Positions 1 through 7,800 of a stretch of 14,826 bases of DNA are shown one piece after another; positions within the stretch are counted from its first letter, which is position 1, and each line of letters opens with the position of its first letter. Source of the stretch: Piscirickettsiaceae bacterium. GTDB lineage: Bacteria > Pseudomonadota > Gammaproteobacteria > Methylococcales > Cycloclasticaceae. The translations under genes were made by a program, and so were the position numbers. Below the pieces are notes generated by a model. It did no database searches and was not told where the DNA came from. It saw only the letters and a program-made list of their open reading frames with translations. The stretch lies in the NCBI GenBank assembly GCA_002401365.1, contig NVSW01000020.1, positions 1 to 14,826 on the forward strand, written 5' to 3'.

Positions 1-1449
1 CTAATCTGGCAAAATCATCAGCTTTTCTATTGCCCCGTCACCTTCTTCATATGTATTGCTTTGAATTCGTTCATACAGCTCAAGAATAGAATCACCCGAC
101 AACGTATCTCCATCAATAACTATTTTCAAGCCATTGTATTCCGGTGGATTATGGCTACCCGTAATCATCACCCCTGAGGTCGCATCGTCAACAAAGTGGG
201 TCGCAAAATAAAGCACCGGCGTTGGCACTTGACCGACATCAATAACATCACAACCTGACGCCTGTATTCCTTTTGCCAGTGACTCACTCAACCTTAAACT
301 GTGCAATCGGCCGTCACGACCAATAACCACTCTATTCTTCCCTGCTTTCTTAACTTCACTACCAACGGCTTGGCCAATTTTTTCTACCAAAGGCCCCGTC
401 AATGTCTCATCGACTACTCCACGTATATCGTAGGCTCTAAAAATAGACTTGGGTACGTCTTCACTCTCAGCCCCAACCTGAATAGAGTTTTTTTCTAAAA
501 ATATAGGATTGGTAGTTTGTTTAGAATCTGCTCCAGCTTCTACCAGCCCAGACTCATTTACCATTTCTTTGCGGGCATCCTGAACAGCCTCGCCATATGT
601 TTTCCCTATATCTGTTTCTTTTTTCCCAGTAATCTTATTGAATAACGCCTCTTTCCGTTTCTGATTATTAAGAGTCCCTACAATAACGCCTGCTAGGATT
701 AGCAACGCTAACAGCACGCCTCCGTAAAAAAGCACATCAATCGATGTCACTGGAAACGTTAATATCTCTTTCTTAATAGTAATTCTCCAGCGCGTCCCGG
801 GTATAAAAACAGCCTCTAGCTGCTTGTTATTTGCCTGCCCTTTATCACCCAATGACTGTATTGCTAGCGAACCCTGTTTTAGTTCGTATAAGGCACCCTC
901 TACGCCGTGAAATGACTGCCGATATTTATTTAGCAATGCCGTAACGTCAAAAGTTGCTAATACGATGTATTTAAGCTCGTCACCCACTACAACGGGGGAT
1001 GAAATGGCAATATGCTCGTCAACGCTTCCCCGCATATGAACCTCTGGCATCTGCGCTTTCTTAGTTGCTTCTACTGCGCGCAACAAATCAAGCCCTGCAT
1101 AACCAAGAGGCGGCTTAGTACTGTGGTCAATTTCTATATGACCTGGAACAAAAAGCTTCAAACTCGTTAGTGCCTCAGCGCTTTGTTTTTGCTTTGCTAG
1201 CCACACATCTACAAGCCCCCCCTGCAAACTATCACTAGGGTTTAATATTGGTGCCGTACCAGCCATACCTACTACCGCTTTTCTCCAACCTTTAACAAGC
1301 ACTGAAACGGCAGCCGCGGATTTGGTCGCTTTAGATTTAAGCACTTTAATTTGCACGACTCGATCTTGTTCTATCGTGTCTAAATAATAGTACCCCGATG
1401 CCGCGCAAACAACGACTATACAACATAGATAAATAAAAATTTTATTCAT
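1..1449 (-). CDS. algC: Phosphomannomutase/phosphoglucomutase, long AlgC form with membrane-anchored N-terminal module (cut by window edge)
   Basis: AlgC interconverts hexose 6- and 1-phosphates (mannose, glucose) for exopolysaccharide and LPS precursors. The 482 visible residues begin with a membrane segment (about 3-22), then a periplasmic-looking region (23-235), a second membrane segment (237-258), a polar linker (260-334), and mutase domain I from IFRAYDIRG (336). The phosphoserine loop TGSHNPPEYNG is present with catalytic Ser432. Domains II-IV (metal loop, sugar and phosphate binding) are absent. The reading frame meets TAG at bases 3-1, exactly where the family usually has Tyr after ILPD/ILPR. 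Because that stop depends on base 1, I treat the gene as probably continuing beyond the window, not as proven broken. ATG at 1449 lies 5 nt after the dut stop; Shine-Dalgarno (SD) support is weak. This is the Pseudomonas-type dut-algC order. Identity is secure; the 3' end is not. Confidence 0.9.
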   Translation of the reverse strand: MNKIFIYLCCIVVVCAASGYYYLDTIEQDRVVQIKVLKSKATKSAAAVSVLVKGWRKAVVGMAGTAPILNPSDSLQGGLVDVWLAKQKQSAEALTSLKLFVPGHIEIDHSTKPPLGYAGLDLLRAVEATKKAQMPEVHMRGSVDEHIAISSPVVVGDELKYIVLATFDVTALLNKYRQSFHGVEGALYELKQGSLAIQSLGDKGQANNKQLEAVFIPGTRWRITIKKEILTFPVTSIDVLFYGGVLLALLILAGVIVGTLNNQKRKEALFNKITGKKETDIGKTYGEAVQDARKEMVNESGLVEAGADSKQTTNPIFLEKNSIQVGAESEDVPKSIFRAYDIRGVVDETLTGPLVEKIGQAVGSEVKKAGKNRVVIGRDGRLHSLRLSESLAKGIQASGCDVIDVGQVPTPVLYFATHFVDDATSGVMITGSHNPPEYNGLKIVIDGDTLSGDSILELYERIQSNTYEEGDGAIEKLMILPD

Positions 1450-1454
1450 GCTTT

Positions 1455-1910
1455 TTATTGCTTTCCTGTATGCCCAAAACCACCCGCACCACGTTCACTA
1501 TCACCAAACTCCTCCACCAAATCGAATGATACTTGTTCGACAGGCACAAAAACTAGCTGCGCTATTCGCTCGGCTACTTCAACCACAAAATCCTTATGTC
1601 CTCTATTCCAGCAAGAAACAAACAATTGCCCTTGGTAATCTGAATCTATCAAACCTACTAAATTCCCTAATACAATGCCATGTTTATGGCCTAAACCCGA
1701 GCGCGGCAAAATCACTGCCGCTAGGTTTGCATCTTCAATGTGAATAGCCATCCCTGTTGGGATTAATTCCGTCTGACCTGGCTTGAGCAATAATGGCCCA
1801 CTAAGGCATGCTCGAAGATCTATGCCTGCGGACCCTGTCGTCGCATATTCAGGCATCGGTATTTCATTACCTAAGCGTTGATCTAAAATTTTAAGTTGTA
1901 TTTTTTTCAT
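1455..1910 (-). CDS. dut: Deoxyuridine 5'-triphosphate nucleotidohydrolase (dUTPase)
   Basis: dUTPase hydrolyses dUTP to dUMP and pyrophosphate, keeping uracil out of DNA and supplying dUMP for thymidylate synthesis. It acts as a cytosolic homotrimer. All five family motifs are visible in the 151-residue product: AGIDLRA (28-34), PRSGLGH (69-75), GLIDSDYQG (86-94, catalytic Asp89), ERIAQLVF (114-121), and the C-terminal RGAGGFGHTGK (140-150) that closes over the substrate. Length and sequence closely follow E. coli Dut. I chose ATG at 1910 because the protein then starts MKKIQLKILD like E. coli Dut, with AGG just upstream; a TTG at 1925 would add five residues. The start lies inside the end of coaBC (20 nt overlap), implying translational coupling, and algC follows after 5 nt. 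Confidence 0.97.
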   Translation of the reverse strand: MKKIQLKILDQRLGNEIPMPEYATTGSAGIDLRACLSGPLLLKPGQTELIPTGMAIHIEDANLAAVILPRSGLGHKHGIVLGNLVGLIDSDYQGQLFVSCWNRGHKDFVVEVAERIAQLVFVPVEQVSFDLVEEFGDSERGAGGFGHTGKQ

Positions 1911-3099
1911 GAAACCTATTAGCAATTAACGTGACTAATTTTTTTGCAAGCATTGATTTTTGCATACTCTCTAGCTGATACGCACCACCTTGCCAGAGAA
2001 CCGTTAAGGCATTTACATCACTGTTGAAACCGCCACCTTCCATACCAACCAAGTTTGCAGCGATCATATCGATGTTTTTTTGTTGCAGTTTATGTCGCGC
2101 ATACTCCTCAAGTTTTTCTGTTTCTGCCGCAAAGCCCACACAAAACGGCTTCGTTACACTGTTAGCAACCGTCTGCAAAATATCCGTCGTTTTTCTTAAG
2201 CTTAGTTGAATTTCAGATTTATTCTTCTTAACTTTATTGTCTGAAACATCTATAGGGGTGTAATCGGCAACGGCGGCCGACGCAATAAAAATATCAGTGC
2301 TTTTAGCTCTGTCCAGTACTGCTTGCGCCATCTCATCAGCACTAACAACATCAATTCGCTCAACCGCCGACGGCGTTTCAAGTTGTACAGGCCCTGTCAC
2401 TAACGTCACTTGCGCACCTGCTTCAACACAAGCTTGTGCAACTGCAAAACCCATTTTCCCTGAACTATGGTTGCTAATATAGCGAACCGGATCAATCGCT
2501 TCTCTAGTTGGCCCTGCGCTTAGCAGCACCTTTAAGCCCGCAAGTTCACCCGTATTAAAATAGTCCACAATATTTTGCGCCAACTCAGCTGGTTCTAACA
2601 TACGGCCAAAACCTATATCACCACATGCTTGCAGCCCAGAATCTGGGCCTAAAATTGCAACACCTCGTTGCTCTAACTTAGACAAATTATCCCGAGTGTT
2701 TTGGTCTTCATACATAACACGGTTCATAGCAGGCGCAAGCATCAATTTTTTTTCTGACGCTAACACAACCGTTGTCAGCAAATCATTTGCCAAACCTGAT
2801 GCCAAGCGAGCAATAAAATTTGCGCTTGCTGGAGCAACAACAATCACATCCGCCCACTTCGCAAGATTGATATGCCCCATACCAGCCTCCTGCTCGGCAT
2901 CTAATAACTGTGTATGCACTGGTAGCCCCGACAAAGCCTGAAATGTTAACGGCGTAACAAACTCTGTCGCCGACGGTGTCATCACTACCCGCACCTCTGC
3001 CCCCAACACCTGACACTGACGCAAAAGCTCTGCTGCTTTATATGCTGCAATTCCCCCTGTCACTCCTAATAGTATCCGACGATTTTTAAGTTTCTTCAC
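1891..3099 (-). CDS. coaBC: Bifunctional phosphopantothenoylcysteine decarboxylase / phosphopantothenate-cysteine ligase
   Basis: CoaBC makes 4'-phosphopantetheine for coenzyme A by coupling 4'-phosphopantothenate to cysteine (CoaB) and decarboxylating the product (CoaC, FMN-dependent). The 402-residue protein has the usual length. The N-terminal CoaC flavoprotein domain (about 1-187) shows GVTGGIAAYK (12-21), catalytic His76 in GHINLAKWAD, PAMN (123-126) and Cys159 in the substrate lid ACGDIGFGRM. The CoaB domain follows, with SAGPTREAIDPVR (194-206), NHSSGKMG (210-217) and the lysine-rich NKVKKNK (288-294), whose first Lys is residue 289. The start is GTG at 3099, preceded by AGGA with 4 nt spacing. 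It is the first gene of a coaBC-dut-algC unit, divergent from radC, as in pseudomonads. Nothing looks degraded. Confidence 0.97.
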   Translation of the reverse strand: MKKLKNRRILLGVTGGIAAYKAAELLRQCQVLGAEVRVVMTPSATEFVTPLTFQALSGLPVHTQLLDAEQEAGMGHINLAKWADVIVVAPASANFIARLASGLANDLLTTVVLASEKKLMLAPAMNRVMYEDQNTRDNLSKLEQRGVAILGPDSGLQACGDIGFGRMLEPAELAQNIVDYFNTGELAGLKVLLSAGPTREAIDPVRYISNHSSGKMGFAVAQACVEAGAQVTLVTGPVQLETPSAVERIDVVSADEMAQAVLDRAKSTDIFIASAAVADYTPIDVSDNKVKKNKSEIQLSLRKTTDILQTVANSVTKPFCVGFAAETEKLEEYARHKLQQKNIDMIAANLVGMEGGGFNSDVNALTVLWQGGAYQLESMQKSMLAKKLVTLIANRFHEKNTT

Positions 3100-3114
3100 G
3101 TGTTCCTGAGTAAA

Positions 3115-3142
3115 AAAATAATTTATTTAGCTATTATGTCAA
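3115..3142 (-). promoter_or_regulatory. Candidate sigma-70 promoter of coaBC-dut-algC
   Basis: On the minus strand a perfect TTGACA (-35, bases 3142-3137) is followed after 16 nt by TATTTT (-10, 3120-3115, 4 of 6 consensus bases). Transcription would begin near 3108, leaving only a very short leader before the GTG start at 3099 and its AGGA. That tightness is the main reason for doubt. An alternative -10, CATAAT (3138-3133), overlaps the same block but has no good -35. Confidence 0.35.
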
Positions 3143-3197
3143 CAATACAATAGATATTCTATGCTACCTTAACTAATAACACTTTCACGGATTGAAT

Positions 3198-3872
3198 ATG
3201 TCTATTACAGATTGGCCCGAACATGAACGGCCACGAGAGAAATTACTACAAAAAGGCTCTGCTGCTCTTTCAGATGCTGAATTACTTGCGATTTTCCTGC
3301 GCACAGGCGTTAAAGGTCTTAGCGCTGTTGATCTTTCTAGGTCATTACTCAGCCAATTTGGCTCACTCAAAACATTGATGCATGCGAGCCAACAAGAGTT
3401 TTGCCAAGGGCATGGCTTAGGCGCAGCAAAATATGTACAACTACAAGCCGTATTAGAAATGGCTCGACGTCACCTACATGAAACCATTCAAGAAAAAAAT
3501 ATTCTTAACAGCCCTAAAGATACAAAAGACTTTCTACGCAGCCACCTAGCTCACAGGGAACAAGAAGTTTTTGCCTGTTTATACCTTAACAACAAGCACC
3601 ACGTTATTTGTTTCGAAGAACTCTTTTACGGAACCATCGACAATGCAACGGTTCACCCACGCGAGGTTGTTAAAAGCACCTTAAAATACAATGCTGCTGC
3701 TGTTATTTTTGCACACAACCACCCTTCAGGCGACCCTGAACCAAGTCAATCCGATATTGACATAACCACGCAGTTAAAGAAAGCCTTGGAGTTAATTGAT
3801 GTTCGTGTCCTTGACCACCTAATTGTCGGCGCAGATGATGTTGTTTCTCTCGCCGAAAGAGGCTTAATATAA
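3198..3872 (+). CDS. radC: RadC/UPF0758 family JAB1/MPN-domain protein
   Basis: This is a RadC-family protein of 224 residues. The family was once linked to DNA repair, but that role was not upheld in E. coli and the cellular function remains unsettled. The N-terminal part (about 1-95) contains helix-hairpin-helix-like sequence, including GLGAAKYVQLQAV (73-85). The C-terminal JAB1/MPN metalloprotease-like domain (about 104-224) carries the complete metal motif HNHPSG (173-178) followed by SQSD, giving His173, His175 and Asp186 as probable zinc ligands, and a Glu in FEELFYG. I chose ATG at 3198 because GGA sits 6 nt upstream; an in-frame TTG at 3192 is less likely. It is divergent from coaBC and upstream of rpmB-rpmG, the standard gammaproteobacterial arrangement. 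Confidence 0.93.
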   Translation: MSITDWPEHERPREKLLQKGSAALSDAELLAIFLRTGVKGLSAVDLSRSLLSQFGSLKTLMHASQQEFCQGHGLGAAKYVQLQAVLEMARRHLHETIQEKNILNSPKDTKDFLRSHLAHREQEVFACLYLNNKHHVICFEELFYGTIDNATVHPREVVKSTLKYNAAAVIFAHNHPSGDPEPSQSDIDITTQLKKALELIDVRVLDHLIVGADDVVSLAERGLI

Positions 3873-3916
3873 AAGCAGATATGACACACAGTTTTTATCA
3901 AAAACCGAGGTTTTTC

Positions 3917-3945
3917 TTTACTCGATTAAGCAATTCTGGTATAAA
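3917..3945 (+). promoter_or_regulatory. Candidate sigma-70 promoter of rpmB-rpmG
   Basis: TTTACT (3917-3922) and TATAAA (3940-3945) are separated by 17 nt, and TGG directly before the -10 resembles an extended -10 element. It lies about 57 bp before the rpmB start in the 129-bp radC-rpmB spacer, so the ribosomal protein genes probably have their own transcript in addition to read-through from radC. Confidence 0.5.
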
Positions 3946-4001
3946 TTCGCACCGTTTCATAGCTAAATGCTATCCAATTAAAAATTAACTGAGGTTTTAT
4001 C

Positions 4002-4238
4002 ATGTCAAAAGTATGCCAAGTCACCGGCAAGCGCCCAATGTCAGGAAACAATGTTTCCCATGCGCTTAATAGAACACGTCGTCGTTTTGAGCCGAATCTA
4101 CACCACCATCGTTTTTGGGTGGAAAGTGAGAACCGCTGGGTACGCTTGCGTGTTTCTGCAAATGGCATACGCACTATCGACAAACGCGGCATTGATAAAG
4201 TATTGGCTGATATTCGCTCTCGCGGCGGAAAAGTTTAA
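4002..4238 (+). CDS. rpmB: 50S ribosomal protein L28
   Basis: L28 is a small basic protein of the large ribosomal subunit. The 78-residue product starts MSKVCQVTGKRPMSGNNVSH and continues through RTRRRFEPNLH and RFWVES into the C-terminal RGIDKVLADIRSRG, a full-length match to the proteobacterial family. Only one Cys (Cys5) is present, so it lacks paired CxxC motifs and is the zinc-independent form. GAGG lies 7 nt before the ATG. rpmG follows after 10 nt, the usual pair. Confidence 0.97.
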   Translation: MSKVCQVTGKRPMSGNNVSHALNRTRRRFEPNLHHHRFWVESENRWVRLRVSANGIRTIDKRGIDKVLADIRSRGGKV

Positions 4239-4248
4239 GGACACCATT

Positions 4249-4404
4249 ATGAGAGAAAAAATTAAATTAGTTTCTAGCGCTAAAACGGGTCACTTTTACA
4301 CAACGACTAAAAACAAACGTACCATGCCTGAAAAAATGGAAATCAAAAAATTTGATCCCACTATTAGACAGCACGTTATATATAAAGAAGTTAAAATAAA
4401 ATAA
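4249..4404 (+). CDS. rpmG: 50S ribosomal protein L33
   Basis: L33 is a small basic large-subunit protein. The 51-residue product starts MREKIKLVSSAKTGHFYTTT and ends HVIYKEVKIK, the normal length for the family. It has no Cys, so it is the zinc-free form, matching the L28 encoded next to it. The start is ATG at 4249, with AAGGA (4237-4241) 7 nt upstream overlapping the rpmB stop codon. The same frame is open further upstream across rpmB, but a start there would add nonsense residues antiphase to rpmB. The strong hairpin terminator follows 17 nt after the stop. Confidence 0.97.
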   Translation: MREKIKLVSSAKTGHFYTTTKNKRTMPEKMEIKKFDPTIRQHVIYKEVKIK

Positions 4405-4421
4405 CGCTTACGTATTCAAAT

Positions 4422-4458
4422 ATAAAAAAAGCCCATCATATTGATGGGCTTTTTTTAT
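4422..4458. terminator. Bidirectional intrinsic terminator between rpmG and the Rieske gene
   Basis: A perfect inverted repeat has a GCCCATCA/TGATGGGC core (4431-4438 and 4442-4449), a 3-nt loop, and flanking A7/T7 tracts, so the pairing can extend to 17 bp and each strand has a U-run after the hairpin. It can stop rpmB-rpmG transcription from the left and the Rieske-gene transcript from the right. The TAA stop of the Rieske gene (4457-4455) lies inside the outer A/T arm. Confidence 0.93.
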
Positions 4459-4829
4459 ATATCCGCTAGTGCCACATAGGCTTTATTCGTTTGCTCCACG
4501 ACTCGCAATATTTTTAAGAACTTTCCCGAACAAGGCCCTGCAAAACACTCACCTGTATCCGATTTAAACATAGCACCATGAATTGAACACTGGATATACC
4601 GGCCAGACGACGTTAAAAACTGATCTGGCGTCCAATTAAGTGGCGCTCCTGTATGTGGACAAGTATTGACATACGCATACAAATTATCATCATCAGTTCG
4701 CACCAAAAATCCATCACAGCCTTTACCCTCACCCAGTTCAACACTGAATGCTTTGGAAGCCATAGCTGGCAGGCTACCGACCTCACACACAAAAACATAT
4801 TTACTCTGATCTATTTCAATTATTTCCAC
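4455..4829 (-). CDS. Small Rieske-type [2Fe-2S] protein
   Basis: This is a stand-alone Rieske ferredoxin-like protein of 124 residues, probably cytosolic because no signal or membrane segment is visible. The cluster ligands are in the two standard boxes: CPHTGAPL (Cys57, His59) and CSIHGAMF (Cys81, His84). They are followed by GECFAGPCSG (92-102), the usual sequence after the second box. Such proteins carry electrons in oxygenase or reductase systems or sense redox state; the partner cannot be read from sequence. I chose GTG at 4829, which lies inside the final codons of the upstream 1215-residue gene (10 nt overlap) with AAAAGG just before it, so the two are probably translationally coupled. 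The stop codon lies in the downstream terminator. Confidence 0.85.
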   Translation of the reverse strand: MEIIEIDQSKYVFVCEVGSLPAMASKAFSVELGEGKGCDGFLVRTDDDNLYAYVNTCPHTGAPLNWTPDQFLTSSGRYIQCSIHGAMFKSDTGECFAGPCSGKFLKILRVVEQTNKAYVALADI

Positions 4830-7800
4830 AAACCTTTTTTCTTTTTGGGCTGTTCATTATCAGCCACTTGATGCGCAGTCGCTTGCAATGCTAGCAACTC
4901 TTTTTTCAATGCTAGGTTCATTTTAGCACTACTTTCTAACATTTCTTGCATTGCTTTAATATCACTCTCAGTTTGCTCACGCACCAACAAAAGCTCTGAC
5001 TTGAGCGCCAACAACTCACTGCCTTCATTAGCGTTTGAATCATTAACAGCCGAGTCAATATTTGCTAATTCAACTTCTTTATCCATCAAGGCTGTCCTCG
5101 CATCATTAAGCTGTTTTTCCAACGATTGGATTTTTACCAATGACTCTTCTTTTTCCTCTGGTTGAGAAAGCTTGCTTTCAAGCATTTTTATATTTTCTGT
5201 CAACGCCTGTTTATTTTGCTCATACAACGCAACTTTTTGCTCTAGACTGCCATTCTCATTCTCCACTACTGCTTTAACATCTAGCAAGCTATCAAGCTTC
5301 AACGAAAGGTCGCCCACTTCTTTTTGGCTGGCCTGTAGTGATAACGTCAATAGCTTAACATTCTCTTCTATCGTCAATTTTTCTTCCGTCAACTGACCCT
5401 CTAAGGCGATAATTTTATTAGCTTCCATTGACGTAGCTTCCTTAGCCTCAATCAAGCCAAGTTCAAGCTTCTCTTTTTCCTCTTTAGAGCTTTCTAACGA
5501 AGCTTCTAATATCGTTAACGACTCTTGGAGAGAGCTCAGTTTCTCCATATCAGCTTCTTTTTCATCACTTAATTGCTGTATTTTATCCGTCAACTGCTGC
5601 ATTGAATATGATGAGTTTTGAACGTCAGACGTAGCTTCGTCTAATAATTTTTTAGCGCCCGATGCAGTTTCTTTTTCGAGAATCAGCTGATTCTCAATCT
5701 CTGTCAATTGTTGTTTAAGCGAGTCTTCCATTGATTGCTTATCAACCGCCAACATCTCCATCGTACCTTGCGAATCTTGCAGCAGCTGTTGCGAGCTCGC
5801 CAATTCGTCTTTCAGACTAACATTGCTGACCCTAACACTTTCTATTTCAGCTTGGATCCCTTCAATCACAGTTTGTGCTGACTCCAATTCTTGCTGCAAA
5901 TCATTATTGCTCTGATTTAGCTTTTCAGCAGTGCATTTGCTTTCTTCTTCAGCACCTTTAAGTCGATCAAGTTCTCCTTTCAATTCAACATGACTGCCCC
6001 GAACACTTTCTATTTCGGCTTGAGCCTGTACTGTCGCGGCTAGTGATGACTCTAATTCTTTTTGCAAATCATCATTGGCTTGGTTTAGCTTTTCAGCAGT
6101 GCGCTTACTCTCTTCTTCATCACTTTTAAGGCGTTCCAACTCTTTAGATAGGCGATCACGCTCTGCTAACGCTTCAGCATGTTCTTTATAGTCAGTTGAT
6201 AATGCCAAATCCATGTTGTCCAATTCATGGACAAGGACTTCATGCTCCTCTTTCTGAACACTCTGTTTTTGCTGACTATTTATTAATTCCGCCTGTACCT
6301 CAGATAATGTTTTTTGTTGCTGCTCTGACTGTTCAAGTAACAACTTATTTTCCACGTACAAATCTTTGTTTTTACCTGAAAGGTCTTGCAATTTTATAGC
6401 GTTAGTCTTTTCCAACTCCTCAACTTTTATCAACTGGTCTTGCAAACCATTTGTTTCTTGAGCCTGCTCATCCAATAATTTTTGCTGGCTGGCTAGCTCT
6501 TGTTTTAGTGTTCCCGATTCTTCATAAACGGTTTGATAACGATCTTCTAATTCAGTAATGAGCTGATCAACTTGTTGCTTAGCAAATGTTAGCGTTTCTA
6601 TTTCACTCTTCAATTTTTCATTAACGTCAGCTTCAGAATTATCGATACTATCAAGTGCTTCTTTTAGATCACTGTTTTCAGTTTCTAGCACTGTCAGCTT
6701 TTCATTTATAGGCTGAATTTCAGCCGCTAACGCTGCTTTTTCTATCTTTAATTGCTCACGTTCTTCTTCAACTAGCGAAACACGCTCAACAACTTCTTGT
6801 TCAGTGTTCAACACGTTTTGTTGAACCTTAGTTAACTCATTATTTTGCTGCTCAATTTGCTCATCCTTAGTTGTTAATAGATGTTGCAATTCTTCATACT
6901 GTTTCTGCAAGTCCTCCATGCCAGCTACATTCCCAAGCAAATCATTTTCAACACCTGCCAACTTGTTTCTTTCATTCTGTAACGCTTCAGCAATCGTCGC
7001 CTTTTCTTGTTCAACTTGCTTCAGTTGTTGCTGATCCTTTGCAAACCGACCTTCAAGTGCCTCTAGTTCTAGCACTCGCTTTTGTACTGTTTTTAGCTCA
7101 TTTTCACTAGTGGTTTTAAACTTTAATTGTGATGTCTCTAGTGTTTCAAGTTGCTCTTTATATAAAGCAATTGAAGATTGTGAAACCGTAGCCAATTCAA
7201 GCTGGTGGTCTCTATCCTTTTGTATCGCATCACGTTCTAGCGAAATTTTATTTTGCTCTTCATTAATAGCCGCACAAAGTTTTTCCAAATTGGCTATCTG
7301 CTGACGAGCTTCCTCAAGCAAGTCTACCTGCGATACTTCTTTTAACGGCTCATCACCTGACTCTTCAACAACTAGCGGGGCCGTATCATGGCTAGTTTGT
7401 GATTCAACTTCAACGTCCTGTTTTTTAGCATTCGCGAGAGATTCCATTCCCCCCTTAAGAATATAAGCATTAAAGCCAAATTTAAGTAATAAAAAAGCAG
7501 CCGCCTCACTCGTTCTACCTTCCTCACATACAAGCAACTGAACCTGATCATGCTTTAAGCTACTAACTTTCATTCTCAACGAAAAGAATGGAATATTAAT
7601 ACTGTCATCAATATGACCATTTTGATAAGCATCTACCTCGCGCACATCAAGCCAAGCAGCGCCTTCTTTGGCCTGTTTTTCTGCATCCGCGTATTCTAAG
7701 TATTGCAATACCGGTTCTTTAACCAAGGTGATAAAATCATCCTTCGTTAATCTGAGCAACTGGCCTTCACCTTTCATCGTTACTGTTACATTTCTAGGTG

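Noticed and set aside
1448..1747. Plus-strand open frame of 99 codons opposite dut
   Set aside because: It lies antisense to a fully conserved dUTPase, lacks family resemblance and has no ribosome-binding site.
3891..3915. Two mutually exclusive A/T hairpins after radC (GTTTTT-atc-AAAAAC and AAAAAC-cgag-GTTTTT)
   Set aside because: The stems are almost entirely A-T with tiny loops, and only a short T run follows. This is too weak to call a terminator or attenuator, and the rpmB promoter candidate starts right after it.
3926..4192. Minus-strand open frame opposite rpmB
   Set aside because: It is the antisense shadow of the arginine-rich L28 gene and has no independent support.
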